From contig JAULSU010000001.1 in assembly GCA_030512335.1 (NCBI GenBank), positions 7,068,001 through 7,132,000 of the forward strand: a stretch of DNA of 64,000 nt. Reading direction: 5' to 3'. Positions 13,269-22,396 of this stretch are shown piece by piece. The number at the start of each line of letters is the position of its first letter. Position 1 is the first letter of the stretch. The DNA is from Immersiella caudata (lineage: Eukaryota > Ascomycota > Sordariomycetes > Sordariales > Lasiosphaeriaceae). The notes beneath the pieces were generated by a model. It saw only the letters and a list, made by a program, of their open reading frames with translations, was not told the origin of the DNA and did no database searches. A program made the position numbers and the translations under genes.

Positions 13269-14381
13269 TTAGTGAGCAAGAGCCTGGGCGCGCTTGCGGT
13301 CACGCTCCTCAGCGATGGTGAGCTTGACACCCTTGCCCTTGGGCAGGGAGATCCAGGGCTTCTCCTGGCCAATGACGAAGACGTTGGTCTCACGAGTGGC
13401 GAAGGTGTTGTCAATGGCATCCTTCAGGTGGACGATGGCGAAACCACCATCGTGACGCTCACGGTGGGTGATGACACCGACACGACCCATGTTGCGACCG
13501 CCGGTGACCATGGCAATGGCACCAGTGTCGAACTTGACAAAGTCCTCGATCTTGCCAGTCTCAAGGTTGATCTTGACAGTGTCGTTGACCTTGATGAGCG
13601 GGTCGGGGTAGCGGATGCTGTTCACACATGCCATGTTAGCAAGCTGAAAGGGAACAGAGTATACCAACCGCAAGGATTTCGCTTTTTTTGCGATCGTGGT
13701 CCCCTCCCAGGACATATGGAAAAGAGCGCCAACGATCCACCAAAGCTTGGTCCAACGGCTGATAGATGTCAGAAGAACTCACGTTCTCGCATCATGCGTA
13801 ACCAAGAATGGGATACCGCCACGGCCGAGCTGCACGCGCTTGACCTTGCCGAGCTTGTACTTGGCCTCCTCGTCCTGGATGCGGTGGACGGTGAAGCGGC
13901 CCTTGGTGTCGTAGATGAGGCGGAAGTTCTCGCCAGTCTTCTCGATGGTGATAACATCCATAAAGCCGGCGGGGTAGGTCATGTCGGTGCGGACCTTGCC
14001 GTCAACCTTGACCAGGCGCTGCATGAGGATGGCCCTGGTCTCGCGGTAGTTGAGGGCATACTTGAGGCGGTTGCGGACGAAAACGATCAAGGGCATGCAT
14101 TCCCTGAGCTTGTGAGGACCGGCGGAAGGGCGGGGAGCATAGACACCCGACAGCTTGTCGAGAAGCCAGTGCGAGGGGGCGCTAAGGCGCTTCTGGTGCT
14201 TCTTCCTGTGGCGAGGGATCAGTACCGTGAAGCCAGAATTTTGAGATCTTCGGCTCGCGGAGGTCTCGCCGTGGCAGGTTCGAATTCGCAGCGCTCCCCG
14301 GCGAAAGCGCCAAATCGATCTGCTAGGCGAACATCGACATTGCAATTGAGGGGTTGATTGCACTTACGGTCCTCTGCCCAT
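13269..14381 (-). CDS. rps4: 40S ribosomal protein S4 (eS4)
   Basis: Structural protein of the small cytosolic ribosomal subunit. Exons are 14381-14368 (only 14 nt, encoding MGRGP with a split codon), 14205-13783 and 13617-13269, giving 261 residues, the standard length for eukaryotic eS4. Characteristic segments are KKHQKRLSAP at the start, the S4-like RNA-binding stretch ILMQRLVKVDGKVRTDMTYP, and the KOW-type region PLIKVNDTVKINL followed by GGRNMGRVGVI. The short first coding exon and two relatively long introns (162 and 165 nt) are typical of fungal ribosomal protein genes. No snoRNA boxes were recognised in these introns. The strongly biased codons create a long open frame on the opposite strand, which is an artefact. 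Confidence 0.98.
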
Positions 14382-15758
14382 CTTGACTCGTTACGGTGTT
14401 CCGAGGTGGTTGATGGAAAACTGGAAATTGGTCGTGATAGTCAGTTGTTAAAACAGTGGAGGTTGAATCGAAAATATTTTGTGGGTGGAAGCCCTGTGGT
14501 GGGGCGCCGCCCGCAAGTGGTCTGTGCTCCCCCAAATTCACCGACACTACACCGGCGGTGTGCGGCGGCAGAAACGCGCACAAGCCTTGCACAATTCACT
14601 TGCACAAGCATTCCCTACATAACCTGAACTCAAGGAGGAGAGAGATAACCTAGCCTTGAGCTTGAGAGTCAGATTGCTTTCGAGGGACAGTAAAGGAGGT
14701 GTCAATGTGACCTCAATATGGGGTCAGCGGTATCACACTGTGTGTCTATTGTAAATTCTGAAGGCCCCGAATATCCCGATCCCAAACCTTCACCTTCATC
14801 CCTCAAATCCAGCTTCAGCTCCGTCAACAACACCAGCCTCGATTCACATCTCACCGCACTTACAATCCACTGAATCCCGATCCAACTTGAGACAGCCCTT
14901 TGACACACAACGCATTGTATTTCATTGTTCTGTTCTGATCTGACATCGCACACAGTACAACACACAGGTCCCAGCCAAAGTCCCGTACCCAGTCAACAGT
15001 AAAGACAGAACCCCTCGAACCAACAAACCCAGCGTATTAGAGATTGCTCCCTGATCTAACCTTTAGAATTTCGCCTGCCATATCATGACATGACAATCTC
15101 AAAACCTTCTTGCCTTACAACCAAAACATAAGGTATGTCACATAGAGCGACAGCCCGGCGTGAAGAAACTCCTGCGGACCTAAGAATCCAGGGTCTCCGC
15201 CATTGGTCTGTCCTCTAAGATGACTCACTGACTCAGCGAGCCGCAGTCATCTCCTGTCACCGTCTCTCTTCTCTCTTCGTTTTCCGTTCTGCGCCAGCAA
15301 CGACGGTCTCGCTTTGTAATGTCAGATGATGTTCGCTCTCTCTGTCTCTTGCGGGGAAAAAAAGAGAAACCGAATCCCAATGGTAATCTAACCCAGACAG
15401 TCTTTTAGTCTTTCCCAAAGCGTATGTTCCGAACCAAGGAACCCAGAAGAAGGAAAATAACACCGTGGCCATGACTCCTAGCAGAAAATGATAGTCCAGT
15501 GTGTGCGTGTGCGTCGAGCTCGATCCGAATCTTTTCCCAGTATTTTATGTTTCACAAACTCCATCCAACCGAGAAAAAAAGTTGTTCCGTTACAGTGTTA
15601 AGTCATGAAGAAAAAGAGAGGCTGGGTCCTTTCAGCGGACTCTGTCCATATACCGGCCCGTTTCTTAACTGACCCTCTACTCTGCCTCGGCCCAGATCGT
15701 ACGTGCCGCCATAAGTACCGCGGTAAAACTGTGGGTAATGTTGTTGCACAAGGCGGTC
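14382..15758. other. Intergenic: eS4 promoter and telobox-protein 3' region
   Basis: The side next to 14381 should be the eS4 promoter and leader. The rest lies downstream of the telobox gene. The only feature of note is an open extension in frame with that gene's stop codon (about 15603-15758), described among the findings. Otherwise I see nothing that supports a gene. Confidence 0.5.
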
Positions 15759-17717
15759 CTATCTGCTTGCGCCGTCATACCCTCCGTTCTGCCCTGGCCC
15801 ATACCGCGCGTGGGGCGGCGGCGGCGGCTGTGGCGGCTGCTGGTGCTGTTGTTGCATGTGGTGGAGTCGGTAGTCCGGTCCAGAACCGTCATCCAGCAAC
15901 AGTCGGCTGATGTCCATCTCGCTCGGACTCAGAAAGGCGCCAGCCACTGGCGCGGGTTGCATCTGCTGGAGCAGTGACGCCGTAGGTGGTGGTCCAGACA
16001 TGTCGAACATGTCTGCCAAACCGGGTAACGACTCGGTGGACTCGTAAAATCCCGCTGGTGGTAGTCGCTTGTTTGGTGGAGGACCTTGCATTACCATGTC
16101 TTCCCTCGAGCTCGACCGGTTCAGTTCCTGCTGCATCACCATCTGCTGCTGAAGTGTCTTCTCGATGGAAGTGTTCACCATCGGCTCCAACGGCCCCGTG
16201 GTTGCTGTCTTTGGGTCCCCTTTGACGTGGAAGACCCCCTTCTCAATGCGCTGGTAAATTTCGGGGTATTTATTCCGCACACGGTCCCGCAGGTCCGTTG
16301 GCTGACGTGTGGAAAGGTTGAAGCGACGGTCACGTTGGATCTTCGTCCAAGCTGGACCATACTGGTCGAGTCCCTCGAGGATCTCCTTGTCGTCCTGATC
16401 GGTGAAGGGACGGCGCTCGCGGCGGTGCGATTTTTTGAAGGGCCCATGAATGCCAAGCTCTACGAGGTCCTCCATCTTTTTGCGGTGGGCGCGGCTCTTT
16501 CGTTGCTGACGGTTCGCAGGCGCCGAGTCCGAATCGTTTTGAGACTGTGCGGGGGCGGGACAGATCTCGCGATAACGATCAGAGGAGTAGCGGGGAGTAG
16601 TGTTCGCGCTGCTTGCAGAGGCAGGACCAGGAGTGCCTGTGCTGCCGCTCTCGGCCTCAATGAGGATATTCTCGAGCTGTGGGCCATGTCTGGACTTTAT
16701 GTGGCTGCTGTAGGGTATTCCGTCTTCGCTAGCAGGTGTCGATTCAGACTTGCTCTGCCCGTACTCAGTCGCCGTGCCGTTGTCATCCACCGCGAGAGAC
16801 CGCTGCTTCTTGCCGCCAACCGGCGTGGAGTTGCTACGCAGCTCATCTGGACAACAAGTTCGGAACCGGTCCTTGAGGTCCCCAGCACTTCGATCGTTGA
16901 ACTTGAAGTCTGGGTCTTCCAGTATGGTTGTCCACTTTCCCACACCGTGGCGGCTGACCCCTAGTAAAAGGTGGTTTGTCTCTTCGTCTGACCACTTCCT
17001 CCTTGGCTTGGCCGCGCGGCGCTTTCCCTTGGCGCCGCCATTGGTGTTCTTGTCCCCTCCATCACTCGCGTGAGACGAGTTGCCAGCTGTTCGATCGTCG
17101 ACTAGAGCTGTAAAATCCTTGTGAATGCCCAGGGAGAGCGGGTCGGCGTCGTCGAAGGTGTTGGACGTGATGGGGGGAAAGACGGCGGCGTTCGGCGGGG
17201 GCTCGTGCAGCCCCGCTATGATGGGTGGCACGACCTGCTGCGTCGACTTCTGCTTCTTGAGCGGCTGGGGGAGCTGCACAAAATCATCTTTCGTGGTGAG
17301 AGCTCGGTGCCTCTTTTTGGTAGCAGTGTCATCGAAGGGCTCGGTGATGTTCGTCTCGTCGACAAGCATCCGCAGGGAGAGGGTAGACGTGTTGGCCTCA
17401 GTATCCCCGAGCAGCATCTGCAATGGATGGGCAGACTTGGTGAGCCGGCTGCTCGTGTTGTTGAGAGAGTTGTCATTGGCGAACGCATTGTCTAGCGCTT
17501 GGTACGGTTGTTTCCTGGAGGCATCGTCGCCAACGGCTTGCAGCGGTGGGAACTGCGTCGGCGCCTTATCCTCTCCCCTATGAGCCTGGTCATGTTCGAG
17601 CGGCGGAAGCGAGAGCGTCTCGGTTGTCCTCCCTTCAAGCGGCGGAAGCTGTATCGGCGGGAGATTGGGGGTTTGCGTGTTGAGGAGGTGGATCAGGCGC
17701 GGCTCGATGGTGGCCAT
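15759..17717 (-). CDS. Double Myb/telobox DNA-binding protein (Tay1/Teb1-like)
   Basis: Predicted nuclear protein that binds telomere-like repeats at chromosome ends and/or promoters. The 652-residue single-exon frame has two Myb repeats. The first is at about residues 238-300 (RRKWSDEETNHLLLGV ... AGDLKDRFRTCC) and the second at about 436-495 (RRPFTDQDDKEILEGL ... TDLRDRVRNKYPE). Both third helices match the telobox signature VDLKDKWRN. Two such repeats in one fungal protein is the layout of Yarrowia Tay1 and fission-yeast Teb1; yeast Tbf1 and metazoan TRFs have one. The N-terminal 230 residues are Pro/Ser-rich and carry repeated PPIQLPPLEG/PPLEHDQ motifs. The C-terminus is Gln/Pro-rich. The frame is open 113 codons further upstream, but that stretch is low-complexity and unlike the protein, so I start at the ATG at 17717. 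Telomere versus transcription-factor role is inference. Confidence 0.85.
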   Translation of the reverse strand: MATIEPRLIHLLNTQTPNLPPIQLPPLEGRTTETLSLPPLEHDQAHRGEDKAPTQFPPLQAVGDDASRKQPYQALDNAFANDNSLNNTSSRLTKSAHPLQMLLGDTEANTSTLSLRMLVDETNITEPFDDTATKKRHRALTTKDDFVQLPQPLKKQKSTQQVVPPIIAGLHEPPPNAAVFPPITSNTFDDADPLSLGIHKDFTALVDDRTAGNSSHASDGGDKNTNGGAKGKRRAAKPRRKWSDEETNHLLLGVSRHGVGKWTTILEDPDFKFNDRSAGDLKDRFRTCCPDELRSNSTPVGGKKQRSLAVDDNGTATEYGQSKSESTPASEDGIPYSSHIKSRHGPQLENILIEAESGSTGTPGPASASSANTTPRYSSDRYREICPAPAQSQNDSDSAPANRQQRKSRAHRKKMEDLVELGIHGPFKKSHRRERRPFTDQDDKEILEGLDQYGPAWTKIQRDRRFNLSTRQPTDLRDRVRNKYPEIYQRIEKGVFHVKGDPKTATTGPLEPMVNTSIEKTLQQQMVMQQELNRSSSREDMVMQGPPPNKRLPPAGFYESTESLPGLADMFDMSGPPPTASLLQQMQPAPVAGAFLSPSEMDISRLLLDDGSGPDYRLHHMQQQHQQPPQPPPPPHARYGPGQNGGYDGASR

Positions 17718-18410
17718 CTTCAAGCAATGGCCTCGAAGAGGAGGGCATTGGACAGGCGGGGCGAGCCGAGGGCCTGGAGAATACGAAGGGACATGCGAGA
17801 AGACGAGCTGGACGGGAGGCAGAAGGGCGATGACGGCGATGGAAAAGTCTGGCTGGGCGGTAGGCAATTCTGGGTTATGACGCGGCGGACGGAATGTTGA
17901 TGGGCATCGGGACGCGGGGGAGCTGAGGATCACGGGCCTCAGGCGACTTTGGGAGGCAGGGTAGGGCCGTTGCGTCAGATCGGAGACCCGGAGAATGAGG
18001 GTCGCGACTCCCGTCTCCAGCAACTGGGTCCAGGGAGGGGTAAAACAAAAAAGCAAAAGAAGGAGGGATGGCTAAAACTAAAAACTAGGAAGCAAAGTGA
18101 GCGGAAAACGAAGGAAACGATAGCACCGCCTTTCAATGGCTGCGTCTCGACTCTGCACTTCTACCTGGAAAGGAGAGGAGGGTTGGCAGGAAGGAGAATC
18201 CTTGGCCACGACGAGATGGTGACGGGAGTCGGGGGGGGCGGATGCAATTCTGTCTCTCCCCGAAAGGGTCCCTGTGCCACCATTAGAACGCCTCCTTGGG
18301 GCCCCCAAAAGACATGTCTCGCAGATATCTCCTGCTTGGTCGGTACTTTGAACTCGGCTGTGTGGAACCGCACGTACGACGCTGTCGCCTGCGAGCAACT
18401 TTTTTTTCCT

Positions 18411-18455
<45 letters not shown>

Positions 18456-19873
18456 GCTTTTCAGCTGTCATCCAGACAAATTGACGCCGGCGGCCCCCTC
18501 CGCTTCGCAAATATAGGCCACCAATATCTGGATGTCATTCTGTGCTGTCTTGCCACCCACGCCGCCGGTCCGGGTCATGGGAAGGGTGTCTTTACGTGCC
18601 GAGCTGAAGCTGGCATGGCATGCACTGATCGGGAGAATCTCGATCGGGGAGAAAGGGTGTGCGGTGCGATCTCCTGCTCCCGACAATAAGGACCCGCGCC
18701 CACGGGGCGCTGCCCGCAGCTGGCTCGTTGGTCTGCAGGCAAGGGAAGCTGTGCCACCATGGGCCACCAGCCGGGTCGTGGTGGGGTGACGGACAATGAG
18801 GCGGGAGAGAGCTGCCGACAGTTGCGCGACCAACGACGGCATTGGCTGTGCTGCTAGTACAAGTACTCTTCTAGCACCTCTCAACACCGAATTCATGCTC
18901 GCCCCGGCGGCTCCCACTCTTCCGTGCGTGTGCAATAGCAGGTTTGCCCCTCAGGTCGCTTTCAGCGCAACTAGCCCGGAGCGCCTGCAGGTGATGCATC
19001 ACTCGGTATTCAATTGGGTCTCACGCGTAGCTTTTCATGGTCTTGAGAAATGAAAACTCACAGCTCCGCCGGTCTGCCAGCGGCACGAGCGTCCATCTCT
19101 GCGAAGAACTTAGGATTCCTTTCCTTGATTAGGGAAACGAGCGGGCAACTGCCTACCCACATGGGCTTCCTCGAGATGCGTGCATTATCCCGAGCCCGCG
19201 CCGAGCTCCATGTCGAAACTTATGTCGAGTTTTGAACCAAGTGACCAACCGCAAGGTCTGGACCAACTGGAAAAAAAAAAAACTCCCCTCTTTACCCAGC
19301 CTTGCCACCCTGCCGGAGCAAATCAGCCCTCAGCCAATAGCCCCCTCGGAGTCACCCATAGCTTTTCCGGGCCACGCGGTGACCGTTTGGCTCCTCCAGC
19401 TAGTTGGCGCGTGCAGGAGCGTGGTGAGGGTAACACAGAAATCGAGTCACGCCGATCCGCCTCAGCAGCCGTTGGCTGACCGGGACGGCACTCACACCGA
19501 GTTCTCACATCGAGATTGACATAAGCGAGTCTACCTACCGTTACTGACAACTCCAAATTGAGAGCAGCAATCCCCGGCACTTGAATCCTGTCAGGAAAAG
19601 GGGTAAAGGATCACAACATCCTTTGATTTGACTTTTTTTGAACCAGAAAACGTATTCCCGTAAAACCCAGTGCCTGAAGACGCAAACGCTGTCCGTAAAT
19701 GCAGGTAAATCCAACACACAAAACCCGAGGAGGTATAATATCCATGAGGTAAAAAGTGTCTGCCCATTTCCCGCCACATTACAACCGTGATATCTCAGGT
19801 CCTAGCGTACACAGGGTGGTATATAGATTTGACATGACAAAGAGAAGAAAATACACATCGCAACCTGCTGCTA
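17718..19873. other. Intergenic: telobox-gene leader and chitinase 3' region
   Basis: The right flank of 17717 is a C/T-rich (minus-strand view) leader of the telobox gene. A 42-base T run lies at 18413-18454. From about 19000 to 19873 the sequence lies downstream of the chitinase stop codon. No open frame here carries a recognisable motif. Confidence 0.5.
18413..18454. repeat. Poly(T) tract, 42 nt
   Basis: An uninterrupted run of 42 T on the plus strand, preceded by CCTGG and a shorter T run. In fungal promoters such tracts exclude nucleosomes, but this one lies about 0.7 kb upstream of the telobox-gene start, so a promoter role is only a possibility. It could also be the tail scar of an old retroposed element. 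I saw no target-site duplication. Confidence 0.8.
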
Positions 19874-22396
19874 TTACAAGGCGAAGAACAGGACGGCAGC
19901 GAGGGCCGAGAGACCCAGAGCCGCCGAGTTGCGACCGGCACCGGCGGTGACGGGGACCGAGGTGGAGCCCGGCTTAGAGCCGCCCCAACCGCTGGCGGAG
20001 GGCTTGGCCACGCCAGCGGGTCCGCCGATCGGCTTGGTCTCGGACACATCCTTGATGGGGAGTGCCGGGGTCTCACCAACAGCCTTGACAGGCCCAGAGG
20101 GCTTGCCAGGGTTGGGGACAGTGACAGTGGTGAACTGTGTGTCGGTGACCGAGGTCTTGATGGTCTGTTCGGGTTGCCAGGTGGGGATGATGATGCCAGT
20201 CGGCTTGGGCCAGTCCTGAGTGATGGGGCAAACGGTGGTGCTCACGGGAATGATCTCAGTCGTGACCTGGCCAATCTTGCCAGGGCAGTCAGTGACGGTG
20301 GGTGCGCAACTGGTAATAGTGTAGGTCTTGGTGGAGTACACGGTCGAGGTAGTCCAGCCAGTGGGCCAGGCGGTGGCAGCAGGAGTCGTGGTGGTGACGG
20401 GGCAAACAGTGGTCGAGATAGCAATGGTGTGGGTGACAACCGCAGTACCGCAGTTGTTGGTGCCGGGAACGCACGACGTGGTGGTCTCACAGATGGTGGT
20501 GTAGATGGTCGAGGTGACGTACTCAATGGGGATGCTGACGCTGGGAGAGGCCGAGATCGGGCCATTGGAGCTAACGGCCGAAGACGACACAGGGGCGCTC
20601 GAGCTGGGAACGGCCGAGACAGAGACCGACACAGAGGCGGGGACGCTTGAGCTAGGAACCACGGAGCTAGGGGCAGCAGAGCTGGGGACGACCGAGGACT
20701 CAGTGCTGGACTCCTCATAGCAGTAATCATCAGAGCTGGAAGGAGCCGAGGAAACGGGGGCATCGGAGCTCACAACAGAGCTGACAGCGCTGGAGCTGGG
20801 AACGGCCGAGACGGAGGCGGAAACGGAGGCAGGGACGCTGGAGCTAGGGACAGCAGAGCTGGGAGCAGAAGAGCTGGGGACGACCGAAGACTCAGTGCTG
20901 GACTCCTCCTCGCAGTACTCCTCCTCGCTGGAGGTAGCGCTGCTGTAAACCGAGCTGGGGACGCTGGAGGGAGCCGCGCTGGGAGCAGACGAGATAGGAC
21001 CAGCGGAGCTGGCGACAGAGCTAGGGTAAGCGGACGAGCTGACAGCGACGGACGAGCTCGGGATGGCGGACGAGCTGACAACGGCGGACGAGCTCGGGAT
21101 GGCGGACGAGCTGACAACGGCGGACGAGCTCGGGATGGCGGACGAGCTCGGGATGGCGGACGAGCTGGCGGGGGCGGATGAGCTCGGGATGGCGGGAACT
21201 GAAGATGAAGGAGCGGGACCACGCGCAAGGCACAGCTTGTCACCAATGCCAAGGTTGCAGTCCTCACCGGGGTTGAGGGCGAGGAGCTCCTCTAGCGAGA
21301 GGTTGTTAGCGAACGCGATGTCCCAGCAGGTGTCGCCGCTCTTCACGGTGTACTCATCGATACAGACGGTGGGGCCAGGAGTGGTTGGCTCGCAGGTCTC
21401 CGGGGTGGTGTCGGTGCCGCTCAAAGCATCATGGAGGGCGCGCTGGAAAGTGAGGCACCCCTCCTTGTTCTGGTTAGAGGTATGCATATCCCAGACCATC
21501 ACACCGCCAAACTTGGTGTGGCTCTTGACGCTCTCAACCAAGGCGGTGGCCTCGTCAAAGTCAAGGTAGCCAGAGCCGGCAGACTCCGAGTTTCCAGGAA
21601 GGCCAACATACAGGAGGGCATCCTCGCTGGGCCCGCCCTGGAGATACTCAACCCAATCCTCGAAGTTGAAGCCTCCGTTCTTGCCATCACAACCGACGTT
21701 GTTATAGAACTGGATGAACAAGGCATCGAACTTGGACTCGTCGATGATCTTCTTCATCTTGAAGTACTGGGGGTCCAGGGGGCACTCGGGGGCAGCGGTA
21801 ACCAGGAAATCGCCACCGTTGATGAGCTCATGAAGCTTGGCAATCATAGTGGGATAGTAGTTCTTGTCGTCATCAAAGTACTCCTCGATATCGAAATCGA
21901 AACCATCAACAACGACGGGGGGTTGGCCAATGATGTCGAAAGGACGAGGGGTGCTGCTGGACGGGTTCTTGGGGCCGAAAGCCTCCCACAAAAACTGAGC
22001 GAAGTACTCGCCGTTGGCAGCGGTCGTCACGTCGTAGTGAGTGCCCTCACCCGGGGCGCCTCCGATGGAGAGGAGAACCTTCTTGCCCTTGGACTGGCAG
22101 TAGGGGATATCGGCCGAGATCAGGTTGCAGTTGCTCAGAAGCTTGGACTTCTGCCCGTTGTTCTCGTAGACATCGGCGCCGCAGTTGGCGGCGAAGTTGG
22201 TGCCGGGGTAGTTGAGGCCGGATGTGTCGAACTCGGGAGAGTTATTGACAAACCCAACCGTGACATATTCGAAGGTGTCCAAGTCGCAATAGGTTCTGAG
22301 CCTTGTGGAGCCGGTCTGACCCCAGTAGGCGTTGAGCTTGCCCGTGGCCAAAGCCGGGGCAGCGGCGAAAGCCGCAGCGGCGAGAGTCTTGTACAT
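19874..22396 (-). CDS. GPI-anchored-type GH18 chitinase with LysM domain
   Basis: Secreted class III-type chitinase, probably acting in the fungal wall. The frame encodes 840 residues in one exon. Order: signal peptide (about 1-18, MYKTLAAAAFAAAPALA); GH18 barrel at about 20-310 with substrate-strand KVLLSIGG and the complete catalytic motif DGFDFDIE (about 165-172, catalytic Glu present); LysM at about 345-390 (YTVKSGDTCWDIA ... LNPGEDCNLGIGDKLC), which binds chitin; a long Ser/Pro/Ala-rich stalk with duplicated modules; two Cys-containing Thr-rich modules (about 625-727) each ending ISTTVCP or VSTTVCP; and a C-terminal hydrophobic tail typical of a GPI signal. The domain set matches fungal chitinases that are covalently attached to the wall. 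The frame is open 60 codons upstream of 22396, but only this ATG gives a signal peptide. Confidence 0.95.
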   Translation of the reverse strand: MYKTLAAAAFAAAPALATGKLNAYWGQTGSTRLRTYCDLDTFEYVTVGFVNNSPEFDTSGLNYPGTNFAANCGADVYENNGQKSKLLSNCNLISADIPYCQSKGKKVLLSIGGAPGEGTHYDVTTAANGEYFAQFLWEAFGPKNPSSSTPRPFDIIGQPPVVVDGFDFDIEEYFDDDKNYYPTMIAKLHELINGGDFLVTAAPECPLDPQYFKMKKIIDESKFDALFIQFYNNVGCDGKNGGFNFEDWVEYLQGGPSEDALLYVGLPGNSESAGSGYLDFDEATALVESVKSHTKFGGVMVWDMHTSNQNKEGCLTFQRALHDALSGTDTTPETCEPTTPGPTVCIDEYTVKSGDTCWDIAFANNLSLEELLALNPGEDCNLGIGDKLCLARGPAPSSSVPAIPSSSAPASSSAIPSSSAIPSSSAVVSSSAIPSSSAVVSSSAIPSSSVAVSSSAYPSSVASSAGPISSAPSAAPSSVPSSVYSSATSSEEEYCEEESSTESSVVPSSSAPSSAVPSSSVPASVSASVSAVPSSSAVSSVVSSDAPVSSAPSSSDDYCYEESSTESSVVPSSAAPSSVVPSSSVPASVSVSVSAVPSSSAPVSSSAVSSNGPISASPSVSIPIEYVTSTIYTTICETTTSCVPGTNNCGTAVVTHTIAISTTVCPVTTTTPAATAWPTGWTTSTVYSTKTYTITSCAPTVTDCPGKIGQVTTEIIPVSTTVCPITQDWPKPTGIIIPTWQPEQTIKTSVTDTQFTTVTVPNPGKPSGPVKAVGETPALPIKDVSETKPIGGPAGVAKPSASGWGGSKPGSTSVPVTAGAGRNSAALGLSALAAVLFFAL
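20565..21200 (-). repeat. Coding tandem repeats in chitinase stalk
   Basis: Within the stalk, a unit of about 50 codons is present twice. Each copy holds EEYCEEESSTESSVVPSS or DDYCYEESSTESSVVPSS, then a PSSSVPASVS segment. Next to it (about 21050-21190) is a shorter array of the SSSAIP/SSSAVV type, with a DNA unit of about 36 nt. Such arrays lengthen or shorten by slippage and usually serve as O-glycosylated spacers in wall proteins. Confidence 0.85.

Noticed and set aside
13044..14357. 437-codon plus-strand frame opposite ribosomal protein eS4
   Set aside because: Mirror of the eS4 exons and introns; low-complexity Val/Leu/Asp-rich product, same codon-bias artefact.
17718..18056. 113-codon upstream extension of the telobox protein
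   Set aside because: Open frame but low-complexity and leader-like; the ATG at 17717 begins the first protein-like sequence.
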